From Pseudomonas sp. HOU2 (lineage in GTDB: Bacteria > Pseudomonadota > Gammaproteobacteria > Pseudomonadales > Pseudomonadaceae): DNA of 64,000 nt. The position numbers and the translations under genes are program-made. The notes under the pieces were generated by a model. It ran no database searches. It was given only the letters and a program-made list of their open reading frames with translations, and was not told where the DNA came from. Below are positions 36,845-46,114 of this stretch, in pieces. Every line of letters begins with the position of its first letter. The stretch's first letter is position 1. The DNA lies in assembly GCF_040729435.1 (NCBI RefSeq), contig NZ_CP160398.1, positions 4,631,001 through 4,695,000 on the forward strand, read 5' to 3'.

Positions 36845-37880
36845 AACCCCTTCGCTGCCGGTGCTGATCAAGCGCACCCAAAGCGACCTGGCCGGCGATT
36901 CGCTGCGCCAGTCCGATGCGCAAGTGCTGGCCCGCACCCTCGGTGGCGCCGCCTATGGCCTGTACGGTTATCTCGACTGGATTGCCGAGCAGATCCTGCC
37001 GGACAAGGCCGACGAGTCGACCCTTGAGCGCATCGCCGCCCTGCGCCTGAACCAGCCGCGCAAACCGGCGCAAGTCGCCACCGGCAGCGTCAGTTTTACC
37101 GCCACTGCCGGCGCGGTGCTCGACGTCGACACGCTGCTGCAAGCAAGCGATGGCCGCACTTACAAAGTCACCGCCGCACGCACCACCGTCAATGGCAGCA
37201 ATACCACCACCATCGCCGCGCTCGACGCTGGCAGCCTGGGCAATGCCGACGCCGGTCTGGCGCTGAACCCGGTGCAGCCGATCGCAGGCGTCGTCGGCAA
37301 CAGTTTTGTGGTGCTCGCGCCCGGCCTCAGTGGCGGTGTGGCGCGGGAAAGTCTGGAGTCGTTGCGCTCGCGGGTGATCCGTTCCTATCGCGTGATACCC
37401 CACGGCGGTTCGGCCAGCGACTACGAGACCTGGGCGCTGGAAGTGCCGGGCGTGACGCGCGCCTGGTGCCGCGGTGGCTTCCTTGGTCCGGGCACGGTGA
37501 CGGTGTTCATCATGCGTGACGAAGACCCGCAACCGGTGCCCAACGACGAACAACTGGCGGAGGTTCAGGAGTACATCGAACCGCTGCGCCCGGTGACCGC
37601 GGAAGTACACGTGCAGCGGCCGATTCAGGTGCCGGTGGTGTATCGCTTCAAGAGCGTCAATCCGGACACCAGCGCTGTGCGCGCCGCCGTCGAAGCGCAA
37701 CTGCGCGACTTGCACAACCGCGAGGCCGATCTCGGTGTGCCGCTGCTGATCAGCCATATCCGCGAAGCCATCAGCAGCGCCGGCGGTGAATACGATCACA
37801 CGCTGACCGCGCCGGCCGCTGACGTGCCTGCCGGACAAAGCGAACTGCTGACCTTCGGAGGCTGCGTATGGGGGGCATAA
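36834..37880 (+). CDS. Baseplate J-like protein gp47
   Basis: The 348-residue wedge protein belongs to the baseplate J family in its Mu form: PSLPVLIKRTQSDLAGDSLR at the start, GLYGYLDWIAEQILPDKADE, SLESLRSRVIRSYRVIPHGG, the SDYETWALEVPGVTRAWC motif, and a C-terminal VPLLISHIREAISSAGGEYD. The ATG overlaps the end of gp46 and the stop lies 13 bases inside gp48. Confidence 0.95.
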   Translation: MPFETPSLPVLIKRTQSDLAGDSLRQSDAQVLARTLGGAAYGLYGYLDWIAEQILPDKADESTLERIAALRLNQPRKPAQVATGSVSFTATAGAVLDVDTLLQASDGRTYKVTAARTTVNGSNTTTIAALDAGSLGNADAGLALNPVQPIAGVVGNSFVVLAPGLSGGVARESLESLRSRVIRSYRVIPHGGSASDYETWALEVPGVTRAWCRGGFLGPGTVTVFIMRDEDPQPVPNDEQLAEVQEYIEPLRPVTAEVHVQRPIQVPVVYRFKSVNPDTSAVRAAVEAQLRDLHNREADLGVPLLISHIREAISSAGGEYDHTLTAPAADVPAGQSELLTFGGCVWGA

Positions 37881-38467
37881 GAACCGCCGCGCAATATCAG
37901 GCGCAGCTGCGCGCGTTGCTGCCCAGCGGCCCGGCGTGGGACCCGGAACGCGTCCCGGAACTTGAGGAAGTGCTGCAAGGCGTCGCCGTCGAACTGGCGC
38001 GCCTCGATGCCCGCGCCGCCGACCTGCTCAACGAGATGGATCCGGCGGGCGTCAGCGAACTGGTGCCGGACTGGGAACGGGTGATGGAACTGCCCGACCC
38101 GTGCCTGGGCGCCACTCCGCTGTTCGACGACCGCCGCCTCGCCGTACGCCGCCGCTTGCTCGCGGTCGGCAGTCAGGCTGTCGGTTACTACCTCGACATC
38201 GCCAAAAGCCAGGGCTACCCCAACGCCAGCATCACCGAACACGAAGCCCCACGCATGGGCCGCTCGCGTTTCGGCGCAGCGCACTGGGGCACCTGGGAAG
38301 CGCAGTTCATGTGGACGCTCAACACCGGTGGCCGGCTGCTGCTCGGTCGGCGCTATGGCGCGAGCTACTGGGGCGAGCGCTTTGGCGTGAATCCGGGCTC
38401 GGCGCTGGAGTGCTTGATCCATCGCAGTGCGCCGGCGCATACCAAGGTGCACATCAATTATGACTAG
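37868..38467 (+). CDS. Baseplate protein gp48-like (DUF2313)
   Basis: The 199-residue protein has the DUF2313 pattern: YQAQLRALLPSGPAWDPERV near the N-terminus, ELVPDWERVMELPDPCLG near residue 60, RRRLLAVGSQAVGYYLDIAK, and a C-terminal HRSAPAHTKVHINYD. In Mu-like phages it is the last baseplate gene before the fibre genes and is the likely docking site for them. Confidence 0.94.
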   Translation: MGGIRTAAQYQAQLRALLPSGPAWDPERVPELEEVLQGVAVELARLDARAADLLNEMDPAGVSELVPDWERVMELPDPCLGATPLFDDRRLAVRRRLLAVGSQAVGYYLDIAKSQGYPNASITEHEAPRMGRSRFGAAHWGTWEAQFMWTLNTGGRLLLGRRYGASYWGERFGVNPGSALECLIHRSAPAHTKVHINYD

Positions 38468-38481
38468 GGAGGAATGACGGG

Positions 38482-39360
38482 ATGGATTATCCGAAAAGCA
38501 TGCCCGGTGTCGGTCTGGTCAACAGCCGTTTTGTCGATGAAAACCCGATCACCGGAACCCCCGGATCGTTGATTCCCGCGGAGTGGGGCAACGCCCTGAC
38601 CGAGGAGGTTTTGACGGTTATCAAAGCTGCCGGGATCGAACCCACCGAGGGGCTCAACACGCAATTGCTGGAGGCGCTGCGCGGCAAGAAACTGTATGAA
38701 ACGCCACCGCAGTTCGATGTCAGTCAGAAGGTTGCGACGACAGAATTTGTTCAGCGCGCGCTGGGCAGTCTGGCAGGGCAGACCAACTATGTAGGGGATG
38801 TCACGCTGACGGCTGCTGATGTGGGCAAGCTTTCAGTCTTCACTGGCCCCTGTACGGTGACTCTGCCTGATTGGTCCAGTGTTTCTCCTGGTGGACTGGT
38901 CAGGATTCTGAGCAGCACCGGTAGTTTGACGGTAAAGGCTCGTAGTGGTGAAAGTCTGAGCACCATCAATGGGGTACCCACTACCTCCTTGTCATTTGCA
39001 GGAGGGTGTTTCGTAACCTTCAGGCGACTGCTATTGGGTGGGGGGTGGGGGCTGGACTCCGGCGATGGCGCGCTCAAATATTCGCCGATGTTCACCGCTT
39101 CACTGGGTACAAGCGGGGGCTACCAACGTCTTCCCAGCGGCCTGATTTTGCAATGGGGCCTTGCCACCGGTGGTGCATTGAGTGAAACCATCACCTACCC
39201 GATTGCCTTTCCGAACTCGGTGCTTTTTCTGTCCGGCAGCGATATCTCACCGGGATTCGCGGATATACGTTTTTCTTTTTACAGACTCTCGCTGAGCCAG
39301 TTCCAGCGCTTCTCCAATATCGATCCTGGTGGCTGGAACTGGTTCGCCATGGGCTTTTGA
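38482..39360 (+). CDS. Module 2 tail fibre 1
   Basis: The 292-residue fibre starts with the N-terminal domain shared by all six fibre genes (MDYPKSMPGVGLVNSRFVDE, then TPGSLIPAEWGN and EVLTVIKAAG; residues 1-65). A linker with FDVSQKVATTEFVQRALG (residues 78-96) and a beta-rich body follow. The tip domain contains GYQRLPSGLILQWG, a gp53-like motif. Its linker and tip closely resemble those of fibre 5 at 44762. AGGGAGGAA precedes the start. Its position directly after gp48 makes it the likely standard fibre of module 2. Confidence 0.9.
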   Translation: MDYPKSMPGVGLVNSRFVDENPITGTPGSLIPAEWGNALTEEVLTVIKAAGIEPTEGLNTQLLEALRGKKLYETPPQFDVSQKVATTEFVQRALGSLAGQTNYVGDVTLTAADVGKLSVFTGPCTVTLPDWSSVSPGGLVRILSSTGSLTVKARSGESLSTINGVPTTSLSFAGGCFVTFRRLLLGGGWGLDSGDGALKYSPMFTASLGTSGGYQRLPSGLILQWGLATGGALSETITYPIAFPNSVLFLSGSDISPGFADIRFSFYRLSLSQFQRFSNIDPGGWNWFAMGF

Positions 39361-39377
39361 AATCGGAGGTGAACACC

Positions 39378-39797
39378 ATGAAATACATTGATTTCGATGC
39401 CCAGGGCGAACTTCTTGGGCGATACGACTCGGCTATCCACCTGCAGATTCCTGTCAGCGCGGTGGAAATCTCCGAAGAACTGTTCCTGCGCACGATTGAA
39501 GAGCGTGACGGCATCTGGCGATACACCGACGGCAAGGTCGCCAAACATTCTTTGCCGAACGCCTCGCAAGTGGTTGATGGCGAGCGAAGAGCTGCCGCTC
39601 TGGCGCGCCGGGATGAGTTGTTGGCCGAAGCCGATCAGCAAACCGTCGGCATGGCGGACGCCTACATCGCGGGCCTGCTCGACGCAGACGATATGCAGCG
39701 ATTCAAGGCATTCGCCACCTACAAACTGGCGCTGAACAAGATCGACAAGCAGCCGGGCTATCCGCAAAACGTGGTCTGGCCTGTGCTGCCCGCCTGA
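39378..39797 (+). CDS. Fibre chaperone 1 (Tfa-like)
   Basis: The 139-residue protein follows fibre 1 by 17 bases. Its first 60 residues (YIDFDAQGELLGRYDSAIHL) resemble the start of the module 1 chaperone at 17574. The C-terminal half ends with YKLALNKIDKQPGYPQNVVW, the usual Tfa-type ending. It has a GGAGG ribosome site. It should assist folding of fibre 1. Confidence 0.87.
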   Translation: MKYIDFDAQGELLGRYDSAIHLQIPVSAVEISEELFLRTIEERDGIWRYTDGKVAKHSLPNASQVVDGERRAAALARRDELLAEADQQTVGMADAYIAGLLDADDMQRFKAFATYKLALNKIDKQPGYPQNVVWPVLPA

Positions 39798-39868
39798 GGC
39801 CTGTTCCGGTCGGAAGCCTGAAAACCTGTCTAAAAAATCCATCACTCTGAATAACGGGAGGTCCGTCC

Positions 39869-41020
39869 GTGGACTATCCAAAAAGTGTGCCCAGCGCCGG
39901 TCTGGTGAACGGCAAGTTTATTGATGAAAACCCGCTGACCGGGACGCCGGGGTCACTGATCCCGGCAGACTGGGGCAACGGGGTTACGCAGGAAATTCTC
40001 AACGTGATCAAGGCCGGGGATCTGACTCCGGACGAGAAGAAATACGATCAGTTGTTGCAGGCGATTCAGAGCGTTTCGGCCAAGGGCTGGAATCTGGATT
40101 CGGCGTTACCGATCGGGTCTTTGCCGACCGCTACCGTTGCTACGGCAGACGGGCGACTGCCGATCACACCAGCAGCAGTTGCCACCAGTGGCGGGCGAGT
40201 CTCGATTCCGGCCGGCGTGCTGATCAGCCTCGGTCAGGAAGTGGTGGCCGGGCAGTTGGCTCGTCCGCGCACATTTACGACACAAGCCTGGAGCAGTGCC
40301 GATCTGTTGCCTAACTCTAATTACTTTCTGCGTGCGCAAGTAGTTGCCGGTGTGCTGACCTTTTACACGCAGCGCGGCATTATCTATGACGCTACGCCCG
40401 ACGGCTTGAAGGGCACGATCAATGGTGCGGCGGGAGGCGGTTTTCAGTCGACGCCGCTGGATATTTGTCTGGCATGGGTGGTGACAGCAGGCCCTGGCTC
40501 GGTGCCGATTGTCCGACCGATTTATAATCGCGGTCGCTTGTCGTGGACGCAAACAATCAGCGGTAATGGCGTGGTGTACCTGCCACTTGACCCGCATGCC
40601 CGTGCCGCGCGGCTGGTGGTGGGCAATGCGACGCCGCATCCGACGCTCGTCACAGCCGTGAATTTTGCTACACCCGGGTGGCTGGGTGCCAACTACTGTT
40701 TTCTCAATCCTAAGGCTGCCGCGTCGAGCAATTGGGATGGTTGGGCCATTGCGGGTGAGACGGTACGGGTTATTACCAACAACGAGGTGAGTGACACAAC
40801 CGTGTCGACACTGACCGCCAGCTTCGACCACAGCATGTTGCGTTCCCTGTGGCAGACCTATCAAGCCGAACACGCTTTTGGTGCCGATAACGGTTCAAGT
40901 GACGAATTGCTGTTCAGCATGGGCATCAAAAATCTCCTCCCAAGCGACTACGCCAACGGTGTTGCCATCAATTTTTCAGCGGCGGTGAATATCAATCTTT
41001 CCTGGGAGCTGATCCGATGA
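39869..41020 (+). CDS. Module 2 tail fibre 2
   Basis: The 383-residue protein starts with GTG and the shared N-terminal domain (DYPKSVPSAGLVNGKFIDE, then PGSLIPADWGNGVTQEILNV). The remaining ~310 residues match none of the other five fibres: a beta-rich region with PRTFTTQAWSSADLLPNSNY, WTQTISGNGVVYLPLDPHAR and a C-terminal NGVAINFSAAVNINLSWELI. It overlaps its downstream partner gene by 4 bases. A distinct receptor specificity is inferred. Confidence 0.87.
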   Translation: MDYPKSVPSAGLVNGKFIDENPLTGTPGSLIPADWGNGVTQEILNVIKAGDLTPDEKKYDQLLQAIQSVSAKGWNLDSALPIGSLPTATVATADGRLPITPAAVATSGGRVSIPAGVLISLGQEVVAGQLARPRTFTTQAWSSADLLPNSNYFLRAQVVAGVLTFYTQRGIIYDATPDGLKGTINGAAGGGFQSTPLDICLAWVVTAGPGSVPIVRPIYNRGRLSWTQTISGNGVVYLPLDPHARAARLVVGNATPHPTLVTAVNFATPGWLGANYCFLNPKAAASSNWDGWAIAGETVRVITNNEVSDTTVSTLTASFDHSMLRSLWQTYQAEHAFGADNGSSDELLFSMGIKNLLPSDYANGVAINFSAAVNINLSWELIR

Positions 41021-41532
41021 TCATCATTCAAGAACTGCATCAGTTCGAGGAGGGCCTGCGCCCGGCCCAGCCATCCATTGCCCATGATTGGGATGGAGAA
41101 AAATGGCAGCTGAATGCGTCCAGAGTTGCCGAACTGGAACTTCAGGAAGCCGAACAGTTGTGCTCCAAGGTCGACGCGGCCGCCGACAGTGCTCGCACCG
41201 TTTTGGCCGGCGACCCGCTCAAAGCCATGGAGTACGCACAAGCGGCCGCCGACGCACAGGCCTATCAAGACGCCGGTTATCCGAAAAAAGAGGTGCCGCT
41301 GTCGGTTGCTGCGTGGGTAGTCAAAGGTCGTACTGCCAAACAGGCAGCCGAGCAAATCCTGAGCAAGGCCGACCAACTTACCGATCATCTGCTGACCCTG
41401 CGCACCTTGCGCCTGAAGGCCAAAAACCAGATCCGCGCGCATGCGGCCAAAGGCAATCTCGATCTGGCGCGAAGTGCGAGCGATGACGCGTTGGCGGCGA
41501 TTCGTGAGCTGGTCAGCAGCCAGAATCTCTAG
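41017..41532 (+). CDS. Fibre 2 partner protein, helical, unrecognised family
   Basis: The 171-residue protein takes the chaperone position after fibre 2 but is unlike the other chaperones. After a short N-terminus (IIIQELHQFEEGLRPAQPSI) it is almost entirely helical and Ala/Leu/Gln-rich, with probable coiled coil at residues 40-70 and 105-165. The ATGA overlap with fibre 2 indicates coupled translation. A chaperone or fibre-capping role is inferred from position. Confidence 0.75.
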   Translation: MIIIQELHQFEEGLRPAQPSIAHDWDGEKWQLNASRVAELELQEAEQLCSKVDAAADSARTVLAGDPLKAMEYAQAAADAQAYQDAGYPKKEVPLSVAAWVVKGRTAKQAAEQILSKADQLTDHLLTLRTLRLKAKNQIRAHAAKGNLDLARSASDDALAAIRELVSSQNL

Positions 41533-41560
41533 TCGCAACGCCTTCGTTCTGCATTACCCA

Positions 41561-41585
41561 AGCTCACTTCACCGTGGGCTTTTTA
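41561..41585 (+). terminator. Degenerate terminator-like hairpin before fibre 3
   Basis: AGCTCAC-ttcacc-GTGGGCT with a following T-run; one mismatch in the stem. It falls in the 136-base gap between pair 2 and pair 3. Confidence 0.4.
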
Positions 41586-41668
41586 TTTTCAGAAAACAGA
41601 CCGCTGCAGGCTCGCACTCGCGATCGCTGCGACGCGGTTCATTTGTATTTCAGAGGAACGAAAAACCT

Positions 41669-42766
41669 ATGGATTATCCAAAAAGCGTCCCCAGCGTCGG
41701 CCTGGTCGATGGCCGCTTTGTCGATGAAAACCCGGTGGCAGGCACGCCGGGTTCGTTGATTCCGGCGGTGTGGGGCAACAGCGTGACTCAGGAGATCCTG
41801 AGTGTGATTAACGGTGGCGGGCTGGTGGCTTCTGAAGCCGATGCCGGTCAGTTGTACAAGGCGATTCAGTCGATCATCGGCAAAGCCAGCCCGATGCGCT
41901 CGCAGATCACTCGTATTTCTGCTTCCAAGCTGCTTGAAGCGCAGGAATTGGGGGTTGTTCTGATTGATGGCAGCGCGGCGGCGATGAGCGTCACGCTTCC
42001 TGCTGCGGATGCCGGGCTGGGTGTTCGCGACGTGATTGTTCGCCGTGTGGACAACACAGTTAACCGATTGGTAATCCAGGCATCAGGCGGCGACCGGATT
42101 CGTTTTCATACACACCTGTCGGCGAGCGGCTATCCGTTTCTGGTGCTGATGGGCAGTGGTGACTGGTGGCAGTTGCGCAGTGACGGGGCGGGTAGTTGGT
42201 GGCCGGTCGGTCGTTTCGACAGTACCCCTCTGGGCCAGACTTCCTTCGAAACCACAGTGGCGCTCAATCCCGGCGGTTATGGCCTGCTCAACGGCTACTT
42301 TTTCAAACGTGCGGAATGGCCTTGGTTATGGGACTTCGCTCAGGCTTCAGGAGCTCTGACGACAGAAGCGGCGCGATGGAATCGAGAAGGTGCGTGGACC
42401 AGTGGCGATGGTGCGTCGACCTTTCGAATTCCGGAAGTTCGCGGCGAATTTCTGCGAGCGCTCGATGAAACCCGGGGCGTGGATACAGGACGAGTCGTCG
42501 GCAGTTTGCAGAACCATGCACTGCAAAGTCACAACCACTACTTGCCCACGAGTACAGGGTCTTCCAATCGGCCGGCGCCAGCTATTCCGGATCCTGTCTG
42601 GAATGTTTCAAGCGACGTCAATTTCTATCCAACCAGCGGAACCATCGCGACCACTTACCCCAATCCCGCGTTCGACTCCGATACCTACATCGGCACCATC
42701 GGGAATTTTTCGACGGAAACCCGGCCGCGAAACATCGCTTATCCCGCGCGTATCAAACTGATCTGA
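41669..42766 (+). CDS. Module 2 tail fibre 3 (collar-domain type)
   Basis: The 365-residue protein has the shared N-terminal domain (DYPKSVPSVGLVDGRFVDE, PGSLIPAVWGNSVTQEILS), a beta-rich middle with WWQLRSDGAGSWWPVGRFD, and a C-terminal collar domain: YFFKRAEWPWLWDFAQ, FRIPEVRGEFLRALDETRGV, HNHYLPTSTGSS and a closing TRPRNIAYPARIKLI. The collar motif is related to those duplicated in the module 1 fibre. In-frame sequence upstream to 41441 overlaps the previous gene and is not the start. Confidence 0.88.
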   Translation: MDYPKSVPSVGLVDGRFVDENPVAGTPGSLIPAVWGNSVTQEILSVINGGGLVASEADAGQLYKAIQSIIGKASPMRSQITRISASKLLEAQELGVVLIDGSAAAMSVTLPAADAGLGVRDVIVRRVDNTVNRLVIQASGGDRIRFHTHLSASGYPFLVLMGSGDWWQLRSDGAGSWWPVGRFDSTPLGQTSFETTVALNPGGYGLLNGYFFKRAEWPWLWDFAQASGALTTEAARWNREGAWTSGDGASTFRIPEVRGEFLRALDETRGVDTGRVVGSLQNHALQSHNHYLPTSTGSSNRPAPAIPDPVWNVSSDVNFYPTSGTIATTYPNPAFDSDTYIGTIGNFSTETRPRNIAYPARIKLI

Positions 42767-42773
42767 GGTGCAC

Positions 42774-43340
42774 ATGTTCAATTACTTAATAGATGACGCT
42801 GGCGCGTTGACCGGCCCGGTAGAATTTTTACCCGTGCCAGGTATCGGCCTGCAACTGCCGGGCAATGCTGTCACGTTGAGCATCGAACTCGCTCCGGCGC
42901 CCAGTGGATATGCGTGGGCGTATGACAATGGCTCATTGCAGCAGCGAATAGATTTACGCGGTGATGTCTATCGCACCGACACGGGGATTCGAGAGACCTG
43001 GACAGCATTAGGTGATTTGCCTGAAGGCTTCACCACGCAGCCGTGGCCCGGTGGATTTCATTCGTGGATCGATGGTGTCTGGAAAATCGATGAAGCAGCT
43101 GCATTGAAGGACCGGAAGCAAGTCACTCTGACCAAGCGCGATGAACTTCTTCGCGACGCCGTCCTGCGCATCGCGCCGCTGCAATACGCCGAGGATATTG
43201 GCGATGCCAGCCGTGACGAACAACTGCTGCTGATCGAATGGAAGCTCTACAGCGTCGAGCTGAACCGTATCGAAAAGCAGGCCGGTTTCCCCGAGGAAAT
43301 TACCTGGCCGGTCGCTCCCGGCGCAGCCGTAGCCAACTGA
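42774..43340 (+). CDS. Fibre chaperone 3 (Tfa family)
   Basis: The 188-residue protein has a beta-like N-terminal half (LPVPGIGLQLPGNAVTLSI, YAWAYDNGSLQQRIDLRGDV) and the classic caudoviral tail fibre assembly C-terminus: LTKRDELLRDAVLRIAPLQY, then EWKLYSVELNRIEKQAGF and TWPVAP. It lies 7 bases after fibre 3. The GTG six bases upstream is a possible alternative start. Confidence 0.9.
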   Translation: MFNYLIDDAGALTGPVEFLPVPGIGLQLPGNAVTLSIELAPAPSGYAWAYDNGSLQQRIDLRGDVYRTDTGIRETWTALGDLPEGFTTQPWPGGFHSWIDGVWKIDEAAALKDRKQVTLTKRDELLRDAVLRIAPLQYAEDIGDASRDEQLLLIEWKLYSVELNRIEKQAGFPEEITWPVAPGAAVAN

Positions 43341-43362
43341 TTTCAGCACAGGGAGCAGTGCA

Positions 43363-44289
43363 ATGGATTATCCAAAAAGTATTCCCGGCGTTGGCCTGGT
43401 CAACGGCGGCTTCGTCGATGAAAACCCGATCGCCGGCTCACCGGGATCGTTGATTCCGGCCGCGTGGGGCAACAGCGTCACCCAGGAAATTCTCAACGCG
43501 ATCAAGGCTGCCGGGCTGACGCCTGATGAAGCCAGAACCGACCAGTTGGCAACGGCCATTGGCGCGTTGGTCGACTTCAGCAAACTGAAAAACACCCCGA
43601 CCACGCTGGCCGGTTACGGCATCACCGATGCGGTGGGGCGGTTGTTGGCGGTGCGGCAGATCGAGACGGTCGGGATCACGGTTTACAAGCCCAATCCGAG
43701 GGCCAAACGGATTCGCGTGCGGTTGGTGGGGGCGGGTGGTTCGGGTGGTGGTTGTGCACCGGTTACAGCGGGTTATCACAGTATTGGAGGTGGCGGTGGT
43801 GGTGGCGCCTACGTCGAGAGCTTATATGACGTGACAGCAGAAATGATGGCCGGCGTTCCTGTGTCACTGGGGGCCGGGGGCGCTTCACGTAATTCGATGG
43901 GGCAGGCCGGCGGAGGCGCTTCTTTTGGCAGTTACATGAGCGCATCTGGTGGCATGGGCGGGCAAATACTGACCTTTCCTGTGACAGCCACGGCAGTTGG
44001 CTTCGTTCAGGGGGGCGCTGGAGGACAAGCCGTGACGGGCGGCAATCTCGCTAATGCACGTGGAATAGGCGGTGGCTATGCCATGTACAACGCCAATTGG
44101 GGCGTATTGGCTGGTGGCGGTGGCGCGAGTCCGTTTGATGGCGGTGGCCCGTTGATGGGCCTCAGTGGCGCTGGCACTTCAGGAAACAGAGGGTCAGGTG
44201 GTAGTGGTTCATGTTCGACCAGTGCCTCCGCGTCAGTCCTCAGCGGCGTCGGCGGCAACGCCTTCTGTGAAATCTGGGAGTACGAGTGA
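43363..44289 (+). CDS. Module 2 tail fibre 4 (glycine-rich tip)
   Basis: The 308-residue protein has the shared N-terminal domain (DYPKSIPGVGLVNGGFVDE, PGSLIPAAWGNSVTQEILNA), a short spacer (TLAGYGITDAVGRLLAVRQI) and a C-terminal domain of about 190 residues dominated by glycine, with tracts such as GAGGSGGG and GGGGGGGAYVES, ending GNAFCEIWEYE. This resembles the glycine-rich domains of phage adhesins that form polyglycine helices. The stop overlaps the next start as TGATG. Confidence 0.9.
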   Translation: MDYPKSIPGVGLVNGGFVDENPIAGSPGSLIPAAWGNSVTQEILNAIKAAGLTPDEARTDQLATAIGALVDFSKLKNTPTTLAGYGITDAVGRLLAVRQIETVGITVYKPNPRAKRIRVRLVGAGGSGGGCAPVTAGYHSIGGGGGGGAYVESLYDVTAEMMAGVPVSLGAGGASRNSMGQAGGGASFGSYMSASGGMGGQILTFPVTATAVGFVQGGAGGQAVTGGNLANARGIGGGYAMYNANWGVLAGGGGASPFDGGGPLMGLSGAGTSGNRGSGGSGSCSTSASASVLSGVGGNAFCEIWEYE

Positions 44290-44762
44290 TGGCCCGTTAT
44301 GCACGAGTGGAAAACGGTGTCGTGGTCGAACTGATCGACACCGGCGACTACGCGATCACCCAGCTGTTTGCTCCCGCTTTCGTCGAGACGATGGTGCAGG
44401 TGCCGGAGGGTATGCAGATCGTAATCGGCGCGCCCATCGGCGAACTGCGCCAGGAGATTGCGCCGTCGTCGGTGACGATCAGTCCGGTCATTACCCCTGA
44501 AACAGTCCCCGATGAGCAAGATCCTCTGGCGGCAGCGCGGCTCTGGCGCCAGTCCAGTCTGTCGGCCACCGAATGGTGGGTGACGCGGCATCGTGACGAG
44601 CAGGAGCTGGGGCGCGGGACGACGCTCAAGGCGGCGCAGTATCTGAAATTGCTGGAGTACCGCCAGGCGCTGCGCGACTGGCCGGGTTCAAGTCTTTTTC
44701 CTTCGACAGTTTCCCGGCCTTTGGCCCCGACTTGGCTCACTTGCAGAGCAGGAGAAAAATAA
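44289..44762 (+). CDS. Fibre chaperone 4 (phage tail assembly chaperone, APC type)
   Basis: The 157-residue protein has an N-terminal beta domain (MARYARVENGVVVELIDTGD) and a C-terminal helical APC-type domain with RLWRQSSLSATEWWVTRHRD, then GTTLKAAQYLKLLEYRQALR and DWPGS, a pattern common in tail assembly chaperones next to Pseudomonas fibres. It is coupled to fibre 4 upstream, and its stop overlaps fibre 5 (TAATG). Confidence 0.9.
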   Translation: MARYARVENGVVVELIDTGDYAITQLFAPAFVETMVQVPEGMQIVIGAPIGELRQEIAPSSVTISPVITPETVPDEQDPLAAARLWRQSSLSATEWWVTRHRDEQELGRGTTLKAAQYLKLLEYRQALRDWPGSSLFPSTVSRPLAPTWLTCRAGEK

Positions 44763-45649
44763 TGGATTACCCAAATAGTGTTCCCAGCGCCGGGCTGGTG
44801 GACGGCAAGTTTGTCGATGAGGACCCGCTAAACGGCTCGCCGGGTTCATTGATTCCGGCAAGTTGGGGCAACGGCGTTACCCAAGAGATTCTCGGCGTAG
44901 TGCGGGCCGGTGGACTGACGCCGAGTGAGGCGTCGAATACTCAATTGCTCGGCGCCCTGCGCAGCAATCAATTGTTCCAGACGGCTGCGCCATTCGATGT
45001 CAGTCGTTCGGCGGCAACGTCCGAGTTCGTTCAGCGCGCTCTGGGTAACTATGCCGGAGCGCGTGGCGTGTCTGCCGCGACGCAACTGACGGCGGCGGAT
45101 GCGGGATGGGCGATCGGTCTGGGAGGAAACTCGGCGTACACCGTGACGCTACCGGATATCACTACGGTTCCCAACGGTGCAGCGATCACCTTTCACTGCC
45201 GCAGTAATGCCGCGATTACCATCGCCTGCACGAGCGGTAGTCAAATAAGCCCGCAGGGCGCCTATCTGACGTCGATTGTGATGAACAGCGGCGAGAGCGC
45301 CAACGTTGTCAGGGAGAACGGCATCTGGGTGGTTCACGGGACCGCCAGTCTGAAATATGCCGCGCTGTTTTCCGGACTGGTGAATAACCCCGGATATCAG
45401 AAACACGCCAGTGGAAATATCGATCAGTGGGGCTCGGGACTGTCGAATGCCGCCGGCATCGTCAACGTGACATTCCCGGTTCCATTCCCGAGGGGCTATT
45501 TCTCTCTTGTGGCCACCCATGCGGGAGGCGATGTAGCAATGGTCGCATTGATTGCCGTCAGCCAAGTGGGTTGCACGCTGAAAATTCGCGATGCGTCCGG
45601 CGCTCTGGCCGGCAATTGCACCGTAAATTATTTTGTAAAGGGCTATTGA
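44762..45649 (+). CDS. Module 2 tail fibre 5
   Basis: The 295-residue fibre has the shared N-terminal domain (DYPNSVPSAGLVDGKFVDED, PGSLIPASWGNGVTQEILG). Like fibre 1 it has an FDVSRSAATSEFVQRALGN linker, a carbohydrate-domain-like beta region, and a tip with LFSGLVNNPGYQKHASGN and IDQWGSG. It looks like a diverged copy of fibre 1 in all but the surface parts. Its stop is adjacent to the next start with no gap. Confidence 0.9.
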   Translation: MDYPNSVPSAGLVDGKFVDEDPLNGSPGSLIPASWGNGVTQEILGVVRAGGLTPSEASNTQLLGALRSNQLFQTAAPFDVSRSAATSEFVQRALGNYAGARGVSAATQLTAADAGWAIGLGGNSAYTVTLPDITTVPNGAAITFHCRSNAAITIACTSGSQISPQGAYLTSIVMNSGESANVVRENGIWVVHGTASLKYAALFSGLVNNPGYQKHASGNIDQWGSGLSNAAGIVNVTFPVPFPRGYFSLVATHAGGDVAMVALIAVSQVGCTLKIRDASGALAGNCTVNYFVKGY

Positions 45650-46096
45650 ATGAACACCTTCAATGTTTTGTTCAGCGCCCGCACTTTGGGCGCATATGTG
45701 CCGGGTATCAATTCGACGGACATTCCCGACGACGTTATCGAAATTCCCCAGGGCTACTGGATCTCGCTGCTGCAGCAAATGGCTGTCACCCCGAAAGTGA
45801 TCGGTGTGCGAGCGGATAACGGCTATCCGATCCTGGTCGATCCACCGCCTCCTTCACCCGATGAAGCGGCTGATATCGAGCGCTCATGGCGTACGGCGCA
45901 ACTGTCTGCCACCGACGGTCTGGTAGCACGTGACCGCGATGAACTCGAGGACGGTGGCGGCACTACATTGACCACTGAGCAATACGCCGAACTGCAAACC
46001 TATCGCCGTGAGTTGCGAGACTGGCCGCAAGGTTCGTTTTTTCCCTTCAACGAGCACCGGCCGGTAGCGCCGAGGTGGCTGGCTGCTGTGCTGTAA
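45650..46096 (+). CDS. Fibre chaperone 5 (APC type)
   Basis: The 148-residue protein shares its C-terminal half with chaperone 4: SWRTAQLSATDGLVARDRDE, TTLTTEQYAELQTYRRELRD and WPQGSFFP. The N-terminal half is different (VLFSARTLGAYVPGINSTDI). So although fibre 5 resembles fibre 1, its chaperone resembles chaperone 4 and not chaperone 1. Confidence 0.88.
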   Translation: MNTFNVLFSARTLGAYVPGINSTDIPDDVIEIPQGYWISLLQQMAVTPKVIGVRADNGYPILVDPPPPSPDEAADIERSWRTAQLSATDGLVARDRDELEDGGGTTLTTEQYAELQTYRRELRDWPQGSFFPFNEHRPVAPRWLAAVL

Positions 46097-46114
46097 CTCA
46101 TCAGGGAAATTGAA

